15,002 nt of DNA from Candidatus Nealsonbacteria bacterium RIFCSPLOWO2_01_FULL_38_120 (GTDB taxonomy: Bacteria > Patescibacteriota > Minisyncoccia > Minisyncoccales > GWA2-38-27). Positions 8,003 to 13,381 of the stretch are shown here, piece by piece (position 1 is the stretch's first letter; the number at the start of each line of letters is the position of its first letter). The notes under the pieces were generated by a model that had not been told where the DNA came from, did no database searches, and saw only the letters and a program-made list of their open reading frames with translations. The DNA lies in the NCBI GenBank assembly GCA_001821475.1, contig MHMF01000042.1, positions 15,238-30,239 of the forward strand. Direction: 5' to 3'. The position numbers were made by a program, and so were the translations under genes.

Positions 8003-8058
8003 TAATTTCATCGTAGTAAAACTCCTACGATCGTAGGAGTTTTACTACGATGAAATTA
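8003..8058. terminator. Perfect 56-bp palindrome, likely bidirectional terminator
   Basis: Perfectly self-complementary over 28-bp arms centred at 8030/8031, with no loop. The inner part has CTCCTACGATCGTAGGAG followed by TTTT on both strands, so either transcript forms a stem with a short U-tract. It lies exactly between two convergent genes, which fits bidirectional termination. Its outer arms match the decayed palindrome at 702-745, so it is also a dispersed repeat. Confidence 0.7.
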
Positions 8059-8067
8059 TACAGATCT

Positions 8068-9156
8068 TTATTGTAGAGATTCAATTATTTTTTCTATTTT
8101 TCCTTCCATTATTTCTTCAATATTGTGCCAGGATTTTTTAAGCCGGTGGTCTGTTACCCTATCTTGAGGAAAGTTATAGGTTCTGATTTTTTCCGCTCTT
8201 TTTGCGCCTCCGATTTGAATATTTCTTTTTCCGTCGAGCCGAGATTGCTCTTCCTCTATTCTTTTTTCAACAATCTTGGCTGACAATATAGCTAAAGCAT
8301 TTTCTTTGTTTTGTGCTTGGCTCCTTTCGGTTTGGGATGCCACGCTTATTCCGCTCGGCAAATGAGTAATTCGGACAGCTGTTTCTCTTTTATTCACATT
8401 TTGGCCTCCGGCTCCGGAAGAACGGAAAAAATCAATTTTTATTTCATCGGGTTTAATTTTAATTTCAGATGATTTTGGTTTTGGTAAAACCGCTACTGTC
8501 GCGGTTGAAGTATGAACCCTACCCGCTTTTTCTGTTTTTGGTATCCGCTGGACTCTGTGAACGCCCCCTTCATTTTTTAATTTGGCGAAAACATCTCCGT
8601 CTATCTCAAAAATTATTTCTTTGAATCCGCCTATTTCGGTCGGGTGGGAATCCAGGATTTTCTGTTTCCAGCTCTGCAAGGTAGCGTATTTTGAATACAT
8701 TCTATAAAGCTCTCCGGCAAACAAAGCCGCTTCGTCTCCGCCTGCTCCAGCCCTTATTTCTATGATAACTGATTGTGCCGCTGGTTGAGGGCTGGAGTTT
8801 TCCTCGAGCATATTTTCCAGCTCTTTTTCCATGGAGTCAATTTTTTCCCGCAAAATCGGCAATTCGCTTTCCGCCAAAACAGACAGTTCTTGGTCGTCCT
8901 TTGCTTTTAAGATTGTTTTATTCTCTTCAATCTGAGTTTTTAATCCGTCTATTTCTTTTTGTTTCTCAATTATTTTTTCCAAGGATTTTTTCTTTTTAGA
9001 CAGCTCTTCAAATTTTTCCCAGCCCACATCGGCTATCCGTCCCAACTTAGAAGATGTTGGCGGGTTGTTGGCGGAGTAATCAGAAATCAGCCCGGGGTCG
9101 CTGAGTTGTTTTAAAATTTCATCGTAGTCTTTTTTTATATCCTCAATACCAAACAT
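8068..9156 (-). CDS. prfA: Peptide chain release factor 1
   Basis: Recognises UAA and UAG in the ribosomal A site and triggers peptidyl-tRNA hydrolysis. The GGQ motif is at residues 250-252 within RSSGAGGQNVNKRE. The codon-recognition loop reads IPKTEKAGRVHTS, with PKT (206-208) matching the RF1 PxT pattern rather than the RF2 SPF. The N-terminal region is the usual helical, coiled-coil-rich domain. The length of 362 is normal. It lies 15 nt downstream of rpmE on the same strand, presumably one transcript, an arrangement common in bacteria. No Shine-Dalgarno is evident. Confidence 0.96.
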   Translation of the reverse strand: MFGIEDIKKDYDEILKQLSDPGLISDYSANNPPTSSKLGRIADVGWEKFEELSKKKKSLEKIIEKQKEIDGLKTQIEENKTILKAKDDQELSVLAESELPILREKIDSMEKELENMLEENSSPQPAAQSVIIEIRAGAGGDEAALFAGELYRMYSKYATLQSWKQKILDSHPTEIGGFKEIIFEIDGDVFAKLKNEGGVHRVQRIPKTEKAGRVHTSTATVAVLPKPKSSEIKIKPDEIKIDFFRSSGAGGQNVNKRETAVRITHLPSGISVASQTERSQAQNKENALAILSAKIVEKRIEEEQSRLDGKRNIQIGGAKRAEKIRTYNFPQDRVTDHRLKKSWHNIEEIMEGKIEKIIESLQ

Positions 9157-9171
9157 TGATCGGAGAGTCTA

Positions 9172-9402
9172 TTATTTCTTTTTCTTTTTGGCAAAAGTTT
9201 CTTTTTTTGCCATCTTTTTCTTAAATTTATCTACCCTTCCCAGAGTATCTACGATTTTTTCCTTGCCTGTGTAGAACGGGTGGCAATTGTAGCATATTTC
9301 AGTATCAATATGCTCATTAGTTGAACCAACCTCAAAACAGTTTCCGCAAGCGCAAACAACTTTCGCTTTTTCGTGATATTTCGGATGAATGTTGTCCTTC
9401 AT
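9172..9402 (-). CDS. rpmE: 50S ribosomal protein L31 (zinc-binding form)
   Basis: A 76-residue large-subunit protein. The start DNIHPKYHEKAKVVCACGNC and the later CYNCHPFYTGK and GRVDKFKKK are characteristic. Zn ligands are Cys17, Cys19, Cys37 and Cys40, the C+ form; Cys22 is extra. An upstream in-frame ATG at 9486 would add 28 residues read from AT-rich repeat sequence that other L31 proteins lack, so the ATG at 9402 is chosen. It has a Lys-rich tail. It is the first gene of an rpmE-prfA transcript. Confidence 0.95.
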   Translation of the reverse strand: MKDNIHPKYHEKAKVVCACGNCFEVGSTNEHIDTEICYNCHPFYTGKEKIVDTLGRVDKFKKKMAKKETFAKKKKK

Positions 9403-9435
9403 AAATTTATTATGTTTAATTTGTAATTTATTTTT

Positions 9436-9464
9436 ATAATAACAAACAATGCTTGAAAAGTAAA
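9436..9464 (-). promoter_or_regulatory. Candidate promoter of rpmE-prfA
   Basis: On the minus strand, -35 TTTACT (9459-9464), a 17-bp spacer and -10 TATTAT (9436-9441), giving a leader of about 27 nt before the rpmE ATG. AT-rich context makes chance matches likely. Confidence 0.38.
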
Positions 9465-9500
9465 TAATGATAAACTCAAAGCTCAAAACTCAAAACTCAA

Positions 9501-9593
9501 AACTCAAAACCATAACTTAAAACTCAAAACTAAATTAAAATACAAGTATTATGATATTATGAAGTTTTGAGTTTTAAGTTATGGTTTTGAGTT
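9501..9593. repeat. Perfect 30-bp inverted repeat with adjacent direct repeats
   Basis: Arms at 9501-9530 and 9564-9593 are perfect complements separated by 33 nt. They are built from reiterated ACTCAAAA units, further copies of which extend left to about 9476. It lies in the 9403-9885 gene-free stretch between divergent rpmE and rpsB and may act as a terminator or be a repeat remnant. Confidence 0.75.
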
Positions 9594-9594
9594 A

Positions 9595-9614
9595 TTGTTC
9601 TGTATACAGAACAA
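9595..9614. promoter_or_regulatory. 20-bp perfect palindrome, possible operator
   Basis: TTGTTCTGTA/TACAGAACAA is a perfect dyad directly beside the 30-bp inverted repeat and a GC-rich block. A dyad of this size suits a dimeric repressor, but no regulator in the window can be tied to it. It does not match a LexA box of the CTG-N10-CAG type. Confidence 0.35.
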
Positions 9615-9616
9615 TG

Positions 9617-9681
9617 TGCGGTTTTGGCGGCTCCGCAGGCGAGCGGGAGGCTGGTCGAGCGAGCGTCCGCCGAAGGCCGCA
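9617..9681. repeat. GC-rich structured island in AT-rich DNA
   Basis: About 65 nt of very GC-rich sequence in a markedly AT-rich intergenic region. TGCGG (9617-9621) pairs with CCGCA (9677-9681), and GGCGG (9626-9630) pairs with CCGCC (9667-9671), leaving a GC-rich interior. The open frames on both strands resemble no protein. It could be a mobile repeat or a small structured RNA. Confidence 0.5.
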
Positions 9682-9697
9682 TCTTCCAAACGATGTA

Positions 9698-9725
9698 TTG
9701 ATTTTAATTTTCGGTATGCTATATT
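9698..9725 (+). promoter_or_regulatory. Candidate promoter of rpsB-tsf
   Basis: -35 TTGATT (9698-9703), a 16-bp spacer and -10 TATATT (9720-9725) preceded by TGC (extended -10). It would give a leader of about 155 nt containing the repeat fragment at 9818-9855. A second TATAAT at 9818-9823 lacks a matching -35. Confidence 0.4.
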
Positions 9726-9817
9726 GAAAATATATTTATATTGTGAAAAATTAAAAATGCGAATCTCAAAATGCAAAATTTAGGTATACGAATTTATTTT
9801 TTGAAGGGACAAATTAG

Positions 9818-9855
9818 TATAATATATATTATCGCGAAGCAACACCTTAATTTTG
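9818..9855 (-). repeat. Fragment of the hairpin repeat family, copy c, upstream of rpsB
   Basis: Read in reverse complement this matches the left end of copies a and b: AAAATTAAGGTGTTGCTTCG, then CGATAATATATATTA. Only one end of the element is present, with no large hairpin. As with the other two copies it sits just upstream of a gene, 30 nt from the rpsB ATG. Confidence 0.65.
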
Positions 9856-9885
9856 AGATTTGAGATTTAATTTTGAGTTTATATT

Positions 9886-10626
9886 ATGGCAGAAGAAAAA
9901 TTGCCCGAAAACTTAAAAACGGAAGATGTTAAAATTAGCGATGTGAAAATAAGCGTTGAAGAAATGGCTCAGGCTGGTTTGCATTTGGGACACAGGACTT
10001 CCAAGGTTCATCCGAAAATGAAAGAATATATAAGCGGAGAGAGGAGTGGCGTCCATATGATTGACCTTGAAAAAACCGCAGAGAAATTGAAAGGAGCTCT
10101 TGATTTTATTGGAAAAATCGTTTCCGAAGGCAAAGTTTTGCTTTTAGTCGGAACAAAACCGCAAATTAAAAATATCGCCCGACAAACAGCTATTGATTGC
10201 GAAATTCCTTATGTCGTGGAAAGGTGGCTGGGCGGGACATTTACTAATTTTTTAACGCTTAAGCGCAGAGTTGACTATTTCAAGGATTTGGAAAAGAAAA
10301 AAGAAAGCGGAGAGCTGATGAAATACACAAAAAAAGAAAGAGCTGATTTTGACAAGGAAATTAAGGATTTAGCGATAAAATTCGGCGGCATTAAAAATCT
10401 GGAAAGGATTCCGGATGCGGTTTTTGTTTTAGATATGAGAAGAGACGACTTGGCGGTGAAAGAAGCAAGGAAAAAAAATGTGGTAATAATAGGAGTGGCA
10501 GACACTAATATTGACCCGACAATAGCGGATTTTCCAATTCCTGCCAATGACGATGCGATAAGCTCTGTGAAATATATTCTTGAAAAATTAAAAGAAACGA
10601 TATTAAAGGCAAAGTCAGTTAAATAA
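9886..10626 (+). CDS. rpsB: 30S ribosomal protein S2
   Basis: A small-subunit protein near the head-body junction, needed for S1 or mRNA engagement. Family hallmarks: MAQAGLHLGHRTSKVHPKM near the start, LLVGTKPQ, ERWLGGTFTNF, RIPDAVFVLD and a C-terminal IGVADTNIDP. The length of 246 is typical. The first 22 residues form a charged extension before the conserved domain; the ATG used has no Shine-Dalgarno. Being followed by tsf is the standard bacterial S2/EF-Ts arrangement. Confidence 0.97.
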   Translation: MAEEKLPENLKTEDVKISDVKISVEEMAQAGLHLGHRTSKVHPKMKEYISGERSGVHMIDLEKTAEKLKGALDFIGKIVSEGKVLLLVGTKPQIKNIARQTAIDCEIPYVVERWLGGTFTNFLTLKRRVDYFKDLEKKKESGELMKYTKKERADFDKEIKDLAIKFGGIKNLERIPDAVFVLDMRRDDLAVKEARKKNVVIIGVADTNIDPTIADFPIPANDDAISSVKYILEKLKETILKAKSVK

Positions 10627-10636
10627 AGTAGTTTTT

Positions 10637-10686
10637 TAAATCCAAATATCAAAATCTCAAATTCCAAATAAATCCAAAATTTAAAT
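10637..10686. repeat. Inverted repeat A left of tsf
   Basis: A 50-nt AT-rich repeat matching the reverse complement of 11494-11543 at 48 of 50 positions. It lies in the rpsB-tsf gap, and its partner lies beyond tsf. Confidence 0.85.
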
Positions 10687-10711
10687 GTTCAAAATTCAAA
10701 AATTTTTTGGG

Positions 10712-10740
10712 TTTTAGATTTTGAAAATTGTAATTTATTT
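10712..10740. repeat. Inverted repeat B left of tsf
   Basis: Twenty-nine nt exactly complementary to 11384-11412. With repeat A it forms a nested A-B-tsf-B'-A' arrangement. Confidence 0.85.
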
Positions 10741-10770
10741 AGAAATTAAAAATTAGAAATTTTTATTGTC

Positions 10771-11355
10771 ATGGTTTCCATAGATCAAATCAAACAACTT
10801 CGCGAGGAAACAGGCGTGTCTATCGCTGAATGCAAAAAAGCCCTTGAAGAAACGAAGGGCGATCTTGATAAAGCGAAAGATGTCTTAAGAAAGCGAGGGA
10901 TTGAAATCGCCGAGAAAAAATCGGAAAGGGGGACAAAAGCCGGAATAGTCGTAAGTTATATTCATCCAAATAACAGGATTGGCGTTCTAATTGAGTTAAG
11001 GTGCGAAACGGATTTTGTGGCGAAATCAAATGATTTCCAGATATTAGCCCATGAACTCTGCTTGCAAGTTGCATCAATGAATCCTTTGTTTGTGGATGAA
11101 AAAGATATTTCAGAAAATATTCTGAACGGAGAAAAAAAAATTTATCAAGAACAAGCTAAAAATTCAGGCAAACCGGAAAAAATAATAGAACAGATAGTAG
11201 TCGGCAAACTTAAAAAATACAAAGAAGAGGTTTGTCTAATACATCAGATTTGGGTGAAAGACGGCGCAAAGACAATAAAACAAATGGTTGATGAATATAT
11301 TGCTAAAATAAGGGAGAATATAGTAGTAAAAAGGTTTGCGAGATTTGAAGTGTAA
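10771..11355 (+). CDS. tsf: Elongation factor Ts, short form
   Basis: Nucleotide-exchange factor that regenerates EF-Tu-GTP. Residues 1-50 are the UBA-like N-terminal domain (QLREETGVSIAECKKALEE). RCETDFVAKS with the key Thr80-Asp81-Phe82 inserts into EF-Tu to release Mg/GDP. At 194 residues it has a single core subdomain, like the Thermus protein (about 196) and unlike the 283-residue E. coli form. It follows rpsB after a 144-nt spacer filled with inverted repeats. No Shine-Dalgarno precedes the ATG. Confidence 0.95.
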   Translation: MVSIDQIKQLREETGVSIAECKKALEETKGDLDKAKDVLRKRGIEIAEKKSERGTKAGIVVSYIHPNNRIGVLIELRCETDFVAKSNDFQILAHELCLQVASMNPLFVDEKDISENILNGEKKIYQEQAKNSGKPEKIIEQIVVGKLKKYKEEVCLIHQIWVKDGAKTIKQMVDEYIAKIRENIVVKRFARFEV

Positions 11356-11383
11356 GCTTTCAAAATCTAAAATTACAAATCCC

Positions 11384-11412
11384 AAATAAATTACAATTTT
11401 CAAAATCTAAAA
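11384..11412. repeat. Inverted repeat B' right of tsf
   Basis: Exact 29-nt inverse of 10712-10740, beginning about 28 nt after the tsf stop. Confidence 0.85.
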
Positions 11413-11420
11413 TCTAAAAC

Positions 11421-11480
11421 AATCCCCACCATTCCTCCCCTCCAATGACCATCGGAGGGGAGGAGCGAGGAGGGGGAAGT
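11421..11480. repeat. Intergenic GC-rich palindromic element (relative of the ppsA insertion)
   Basis: The core CCTCCCCTCCAATG (11434-11447) pairs with CATCGGAGGGGAGG (11450-11463) with one mismatch, flanked by C-rich sequence on the left and G-rich sequence on the right. It matches the core inside ppsA (3085-3114) at nearly every position. Here it lies between the nested inverted repeats after tsf and could also serve as a terminator stem, though no U-tract follows. Confidence 0.8.
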
Positions 11481-11493
11481 TTTAAATTTAGAT

Positions 11494-11543
11494 ATTTGAA
11501 TTTTGGATTTATTTGGGATTTGAGATTTTGATATTTGGATTTA
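11494..11543. repeat. Inverted repeat A' right of tsf
   Basis: Inverse of 10637-10686 with two mismatches. It runs up to the start of the next gene, supplying its immediate upstream sequence, and accounts for the apparent N-terminal extension of that frame. Confidence 0.85.
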
Positions 11544-11548
11544 AAAAA

Positions 11549-11887
11549 ATGGTAGAAATTATCGCTTTAATAATTTTGATTGGCAGTTTTGCGGGAATGG
11601 CGCTGATTGCTTGCCGCAAGATTCCTGTTTTAGTTGCTTTGCCATTAAGAGGGAATATTATTCCCAGAATTTTCGTGTCCTTGAAAGCCAGAATAAAAAA
11701 TAATGAAACAATAAGATCGTTTTCCGCAGAAACTATCCTGCAGAGATATCTTTCCAAGATAATGGTTTTTATGTTAAAAATTGAAAATAAAATAGGGGAG
11801 TGGCTTATGAGATCGCGCCAACGGAATATTGAAAAAAAGAAAAAATTCCCTGGGGACTATTGGCAGAAAATAATGAAAAAAAAATAG
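11549..11887 (+). CDS. Small single-pass membrane protein of unknown function
   Basis: 112 residues, family not recognised. One hydrophobic segment (about residues 4-22), then ACRKIPVLVALP, a moderately basic middle and a very basic C-terminus (EKKKKF, KIMKKK). This suggests an N-terminal anchor with a positively charged cytoplasmic tail. An upstream in-frame ATG at 11513 would add 12 residues encoded by inverted repeat A', so the ATG at 11549 is preferred. It follows tsf in the same orientation and ends 29 nt before tRNA-Thr. Function cannot be inferred from context. Confidence 0.65.
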   Translation: MVEIIALIILIGSFAGMALIACRKIPVLVALPLRGNIIPRIFVSLKARIKNNETIRSFSAETILQRYLSKIMVFMLKIENKIGEWLMRSRQRNIEKKKKFPGDYWQKIMKKK

Positions 11888-11916
11888 ACAGCGGGTCAAT
11901 GGTAATTATCCACTTT

Positions 11917-11987
11917 GCCTCCTTAGCTTAGTGGCAAAGCAGCGGTTTTGTAAACCGCAGACGCGGGTCCAATTCCTGCAGGAGGCT
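11917..11987 (+). tRNA. tRNA-Thr (anticodon UGU)
   Basis: Complete cloverleaf: acceptor GCCTCCT/AGGAGGC, D stem GCTT/AAGC with GG in the loop, and anticodon stem GCGGT/ACCGC with loop TTTGTAA (anticodon TGT, 11949-11951). The variable loop has four nt, and the T stem GCGGG/CCTGC has one G-U pair. The 71-nt gene has T as discriminator and no encoded CCA. The T loop reads TCCAATT, with C where nearly all tRNAs have U55 (TTC). Confidence 0.93.
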
Positions 11988-12006
11988 ATTCATCGCAAAA
12001 TTACTA

Positions 12007-12034
12007 TTGACAGGAGATTGTTGGGGAGTAAGAT
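12007..12034 (+). promoter_or_regulatory. Candidate promoter for the 16S rRNA leader
   Basis: Perfect -35 TTGACA (12007-12012), a 16-bp spacer and -10 TAAGAT (12029-12034, 4 of 6). It would place the start near 12041, about 310 nt before 16S. A second TTGACA at 12158-12163 has no acceptable -10. Confidence 0.4.
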
Positions 12035-12073
12035 AAAAATAGAATTTATAAAATAGAAATAGGAGAGTTGCTG

Positions 12074-12100
12074 AAAATCAGGAACGGGATTCCTGATTTT
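12074..12100 (+). terminator. Stem-loop after tRNA-Thr, terminator-like
   Basis: AAAATCAGGAA (12074-12084) and TTCCTGATTTT (12090-12100) form a perfect 11-bp stem with a 5-nt loop, its 3' arm ending in T's followed by GTTT. It may terminate the tRNA transcript or be the first hairpin of the rRNA leader. Confidence 0.4.
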
Positions 12101-12101
12101 G

Positions 12102-12144
12102 TTTATCCTCCCGAATTTTGCAAAACAAAGTTCAGGAGGGTAAA
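12102..12144 (+). promoter_or_regulatory. Stem that buries a Shine-Dalgarno in the rRNA leader
   Basis: The arm at 12102-12115 pairs with 12131-12144 over 14 positions with one G-U pair and one mismatch, enclosing a 15-nt loop. The right arm contains AGGAGG (12134-12139), the best Shine-Dalgarno seen in the window, 6 nt before an ATG. The site would be hidden when folded. Confidence 0.45.
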
Positions 12145-12145
12145 T

Positions 12146-12238
12146 ATGGAAAGATCGTTGACAATTAAAAATTCTGTTAAATCAAGAAGCCAATTTAATA
12201 GAATAATAAACAGTAGTAGTTTTGAGTCAGTTTTTTAG
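12146..12238 (+). CDS. Possible 30-residue leader peptide ORF upstream of 16S
   Basis: ATG to TAG, 30 residues, starting MERSLTIKNS and rich in Ser and Asn. The only support is a strong AGGAGG at ideal spacing. No homologous family is recognised, there is no membrane or signal segment, and a coding region inside an rRNA leader would be unusual. It may be fortuitous. Confidence 0.3.
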   Translation: MERSLTIKNSVKSRSQFNRIINSSSFESVF

Positions 12239-12252
12239 AGTTGTTCCGATTT

Positions 12253-12272
12253 GTTTTGACTTCGGTCAAAAC
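12253..12272 (+). other. C(UUCG)G tetraloop hairpin in the rRNA leader
   Basis: GTTTTGAC and GTCAAAAC close a TTCG tetraloop, a very stable RNA hairpin about 80 nt before 16S. It has no downstream U-tract; a structural or processing role in the leader is possible. Confidence 0.4.
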
Positions 12273-12277
12273 ACACT

Positions 12278-12343
12278 GATTTCCACTGGTTTATAATTGA
12301 TTTCCGCTGATAGTTATCAGCGGTCATCGGCTATCATCGGCGG
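12278..12343 (+). repeat. CCGCTGAT-type repeat just upstream of 16S
   Basis: Composed of GATTTCCRCTGRT units and their inverse (ATCAGCGG, ATCGGCGG). It is clearly homologous to the sequence at 12444-12519 inside the V1 region of 16S. Confidence 0.75.
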
Positions 12344-12357
12344 TAATTAGTTTTTTT

Positions 12358-12397
<40 letters not shown>

Positions 12398-12418
12398 GAT
12401 AAGGCATGCAAGTCATGC

Positions 12419-12538
12419 GGTCTTGTCTACGACAAGACCTACGGATTTCCGCTGATTTATAGCTGATTTCCGCCGATTCTTTATCGGTGGTTACCGGCTA
12501 TTATCATTGGTCATCGGTGGTCTCGCCGTAGGCGAGAC
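12419..12538 (+). other. Expanded V1 (helix 6) region of 16S
   Basis: Two tight hairpins, GGTCTTGTC-tac-GACAAGACC (12419-12439) and GTCTCGCC-gta-GGCGAGAC (12520-12538), flank a repeat homologous to 12278-12343. Normal helix 6 is several-fold shorter. The flanking rRNA (GCATGCAAGTC before, CAAACGGGTTAGTAACATG after) is intact. Confidence 0.7.
12444..12519 (+). repeat. CCGCTGAT-type repeat inside 16S V1
   Basis: Aligns along most of its length with the copy at 12278-12343, starting GATTTCCGCTGATTTATA, with scattered transitions and a short extra segment near the end. It is therefore an inserted dispersed repeat rather than a slowly grown helix. Confidence 0.7.
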
Positions 12539-12638
12539 AGCGGCAAACGGGTTAGTAACATGTAGATACAAACCCTTAAGACGGAAATAACCATGCGAAA
12601 GCATAGCTAATACCCGATAGCCTGGAAGTCGATTTATA

Positions 12639-12805
12639 ATCATAAAGAAATAAAGAATTCTTAATTTTATAATTTTCAATTTTTAAATAATTTTTTAATG
12701 ATTTAATTTTTAATCCCGTTTCATCGGATTTAAAAATTAGAAAATTTAATCATTATTTAAAAATTAGAAATTAGAAATTAGAAATTTAGAATGGCTCTTT
12801 GTGGA
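12639..12805 (+). other. AT-rich hairpin extension in 16S helix 10 (V2)
   Basis: The rRNA stem CTGGAAGTCGATTTATA (12622-12638) and its partner at 12806-12822 are separated by about 167 nt of almost pure A+T. The insert folds back on itself, with arms roughly 12657-12715 and 12728-12792 around CGTTTCATC, so it would extend the helix as a long, imperfect stem. No intron core is visible. It shares the AAATTAGAAATTAG style of other AT repeats in the window. Confidence 0.65.
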
Positions 12806-12949
12806 TATAAATCGGCTTCCAGTAAAGGTTCGCAAGAGCCGCTTGAGGATTGGTCTGCATCCTATCAGCTAGTTGGCAGGGTAACGGCCTACCAAGGCAA
12901 TGACGGGTAGGGGGCGTGAGAGCGCGTTCCCCAACAATGGCACTGCGAT

Positions 12950-13251
12950 CAACATAGGGTCGCCTAGAGAAGTAATTTTCTAGTAAAATTCAGCTCATAA
13001 CGGTGAAACCCAAATTATTTTGTGATATAATGGAATAATGGGCAATACCGTGGGAAGTCAAATTGATAAAGTGTTTACTAAATTGAGGGATAAAGGTTAT
13101 ATATTTTGACCCCGTAACGACTTAGCTCCGATGTTCATCGGAGCGAGATAAAGGGTAAAATCCTTTATAATATGCTGGCCCCGTTTAATTTTTAAAAAAT
13201 TAAAGCGGGTGAAGGTATAGTCTATACTATAAGTAATTATAGAAATATGTG
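12950..13251 (+). ncRNA. Group I intron in 16S after E. coli position 328
   Basis: The 5' exon ends ...GCGAT and the intron guide GTCGC (12959-12963) pairs with it to give P1, with the classic U-G pair at the splice site. The intron ends in G (13251), and joining the exons restores CACTGCGATACGGGCC, the normal 16S order. Other elements: P2 with a GTAA tetraloop (CTAGAGAA/TTTTCTAG); P4 CGGT (13001-13004)/ACCG (13047-13050); R segment CGTAACGACTTAG (13113-13125); P7 GACT (13119-13122)/AGTC (13219-13222) in GAAGGTATAGTC; and P9 13227-13242 with a GTAA loop. Two hairpins between P7 and a candidate P3' (13174-13178) would be P7.1 and P7.2, an IA-like trait. There is no room for a homing-endonuclease ORF in 302 nt. 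Confidence 0.88.
13125..13144 (+). repeat. Palindrome in the intron sharing the ppsA-element core
   Basis: GCTCCGATG-tt-CATCGGAGC is a perfect 9-bp stem. The central CTCCGATG-nn-CATCGGAG is identical to the core of the ppsA insertion (3091-3108) and close to 11441-11456. It occupies the P7.1 position in my hand fold. Confidence 0.55.
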
Positions 13252-13381
13252 ACGGGCCATACTCCTACGGGAGGCAGCAGTCGAGAATATTCGACAATGG
13301 GCGAAAGCCTGATCGAGCGACGCCGCGTGCTTGAAGAAGCCCTTCGGGGTGTAAAGAGCTTTTCTGAGGGAAGAATTCGAC

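Noticed and set aside
9403..9486. 28-residue N-terminal extension of L31
   Set aside because: The added residues are encoded by AT-rich intergenic DNA that overlaps the candidate promoter, and L31 proteins begin at the MKxxIHPKY segment.
9595..9614. LexA/SOS box
   Set aside because: The dyad is CTG-N4-CAG; enterobacterial sites are CTG-N10-CAG, and the Gram-positive CGAAC-N4-GTTCG form does not fit either.
9595..9783. Open frames on both strands over the GC-rich island
   Set aside because: Low-complexity Arg/Pro/Gly-rich translation caused by the GC-rich block, no Shine-Dalgarno, and overlap with structured repeats.
10275..10667. Minus-strand frame opposite rpsB
   Set aside because: It is a shadow of the well-supported S2 gene.
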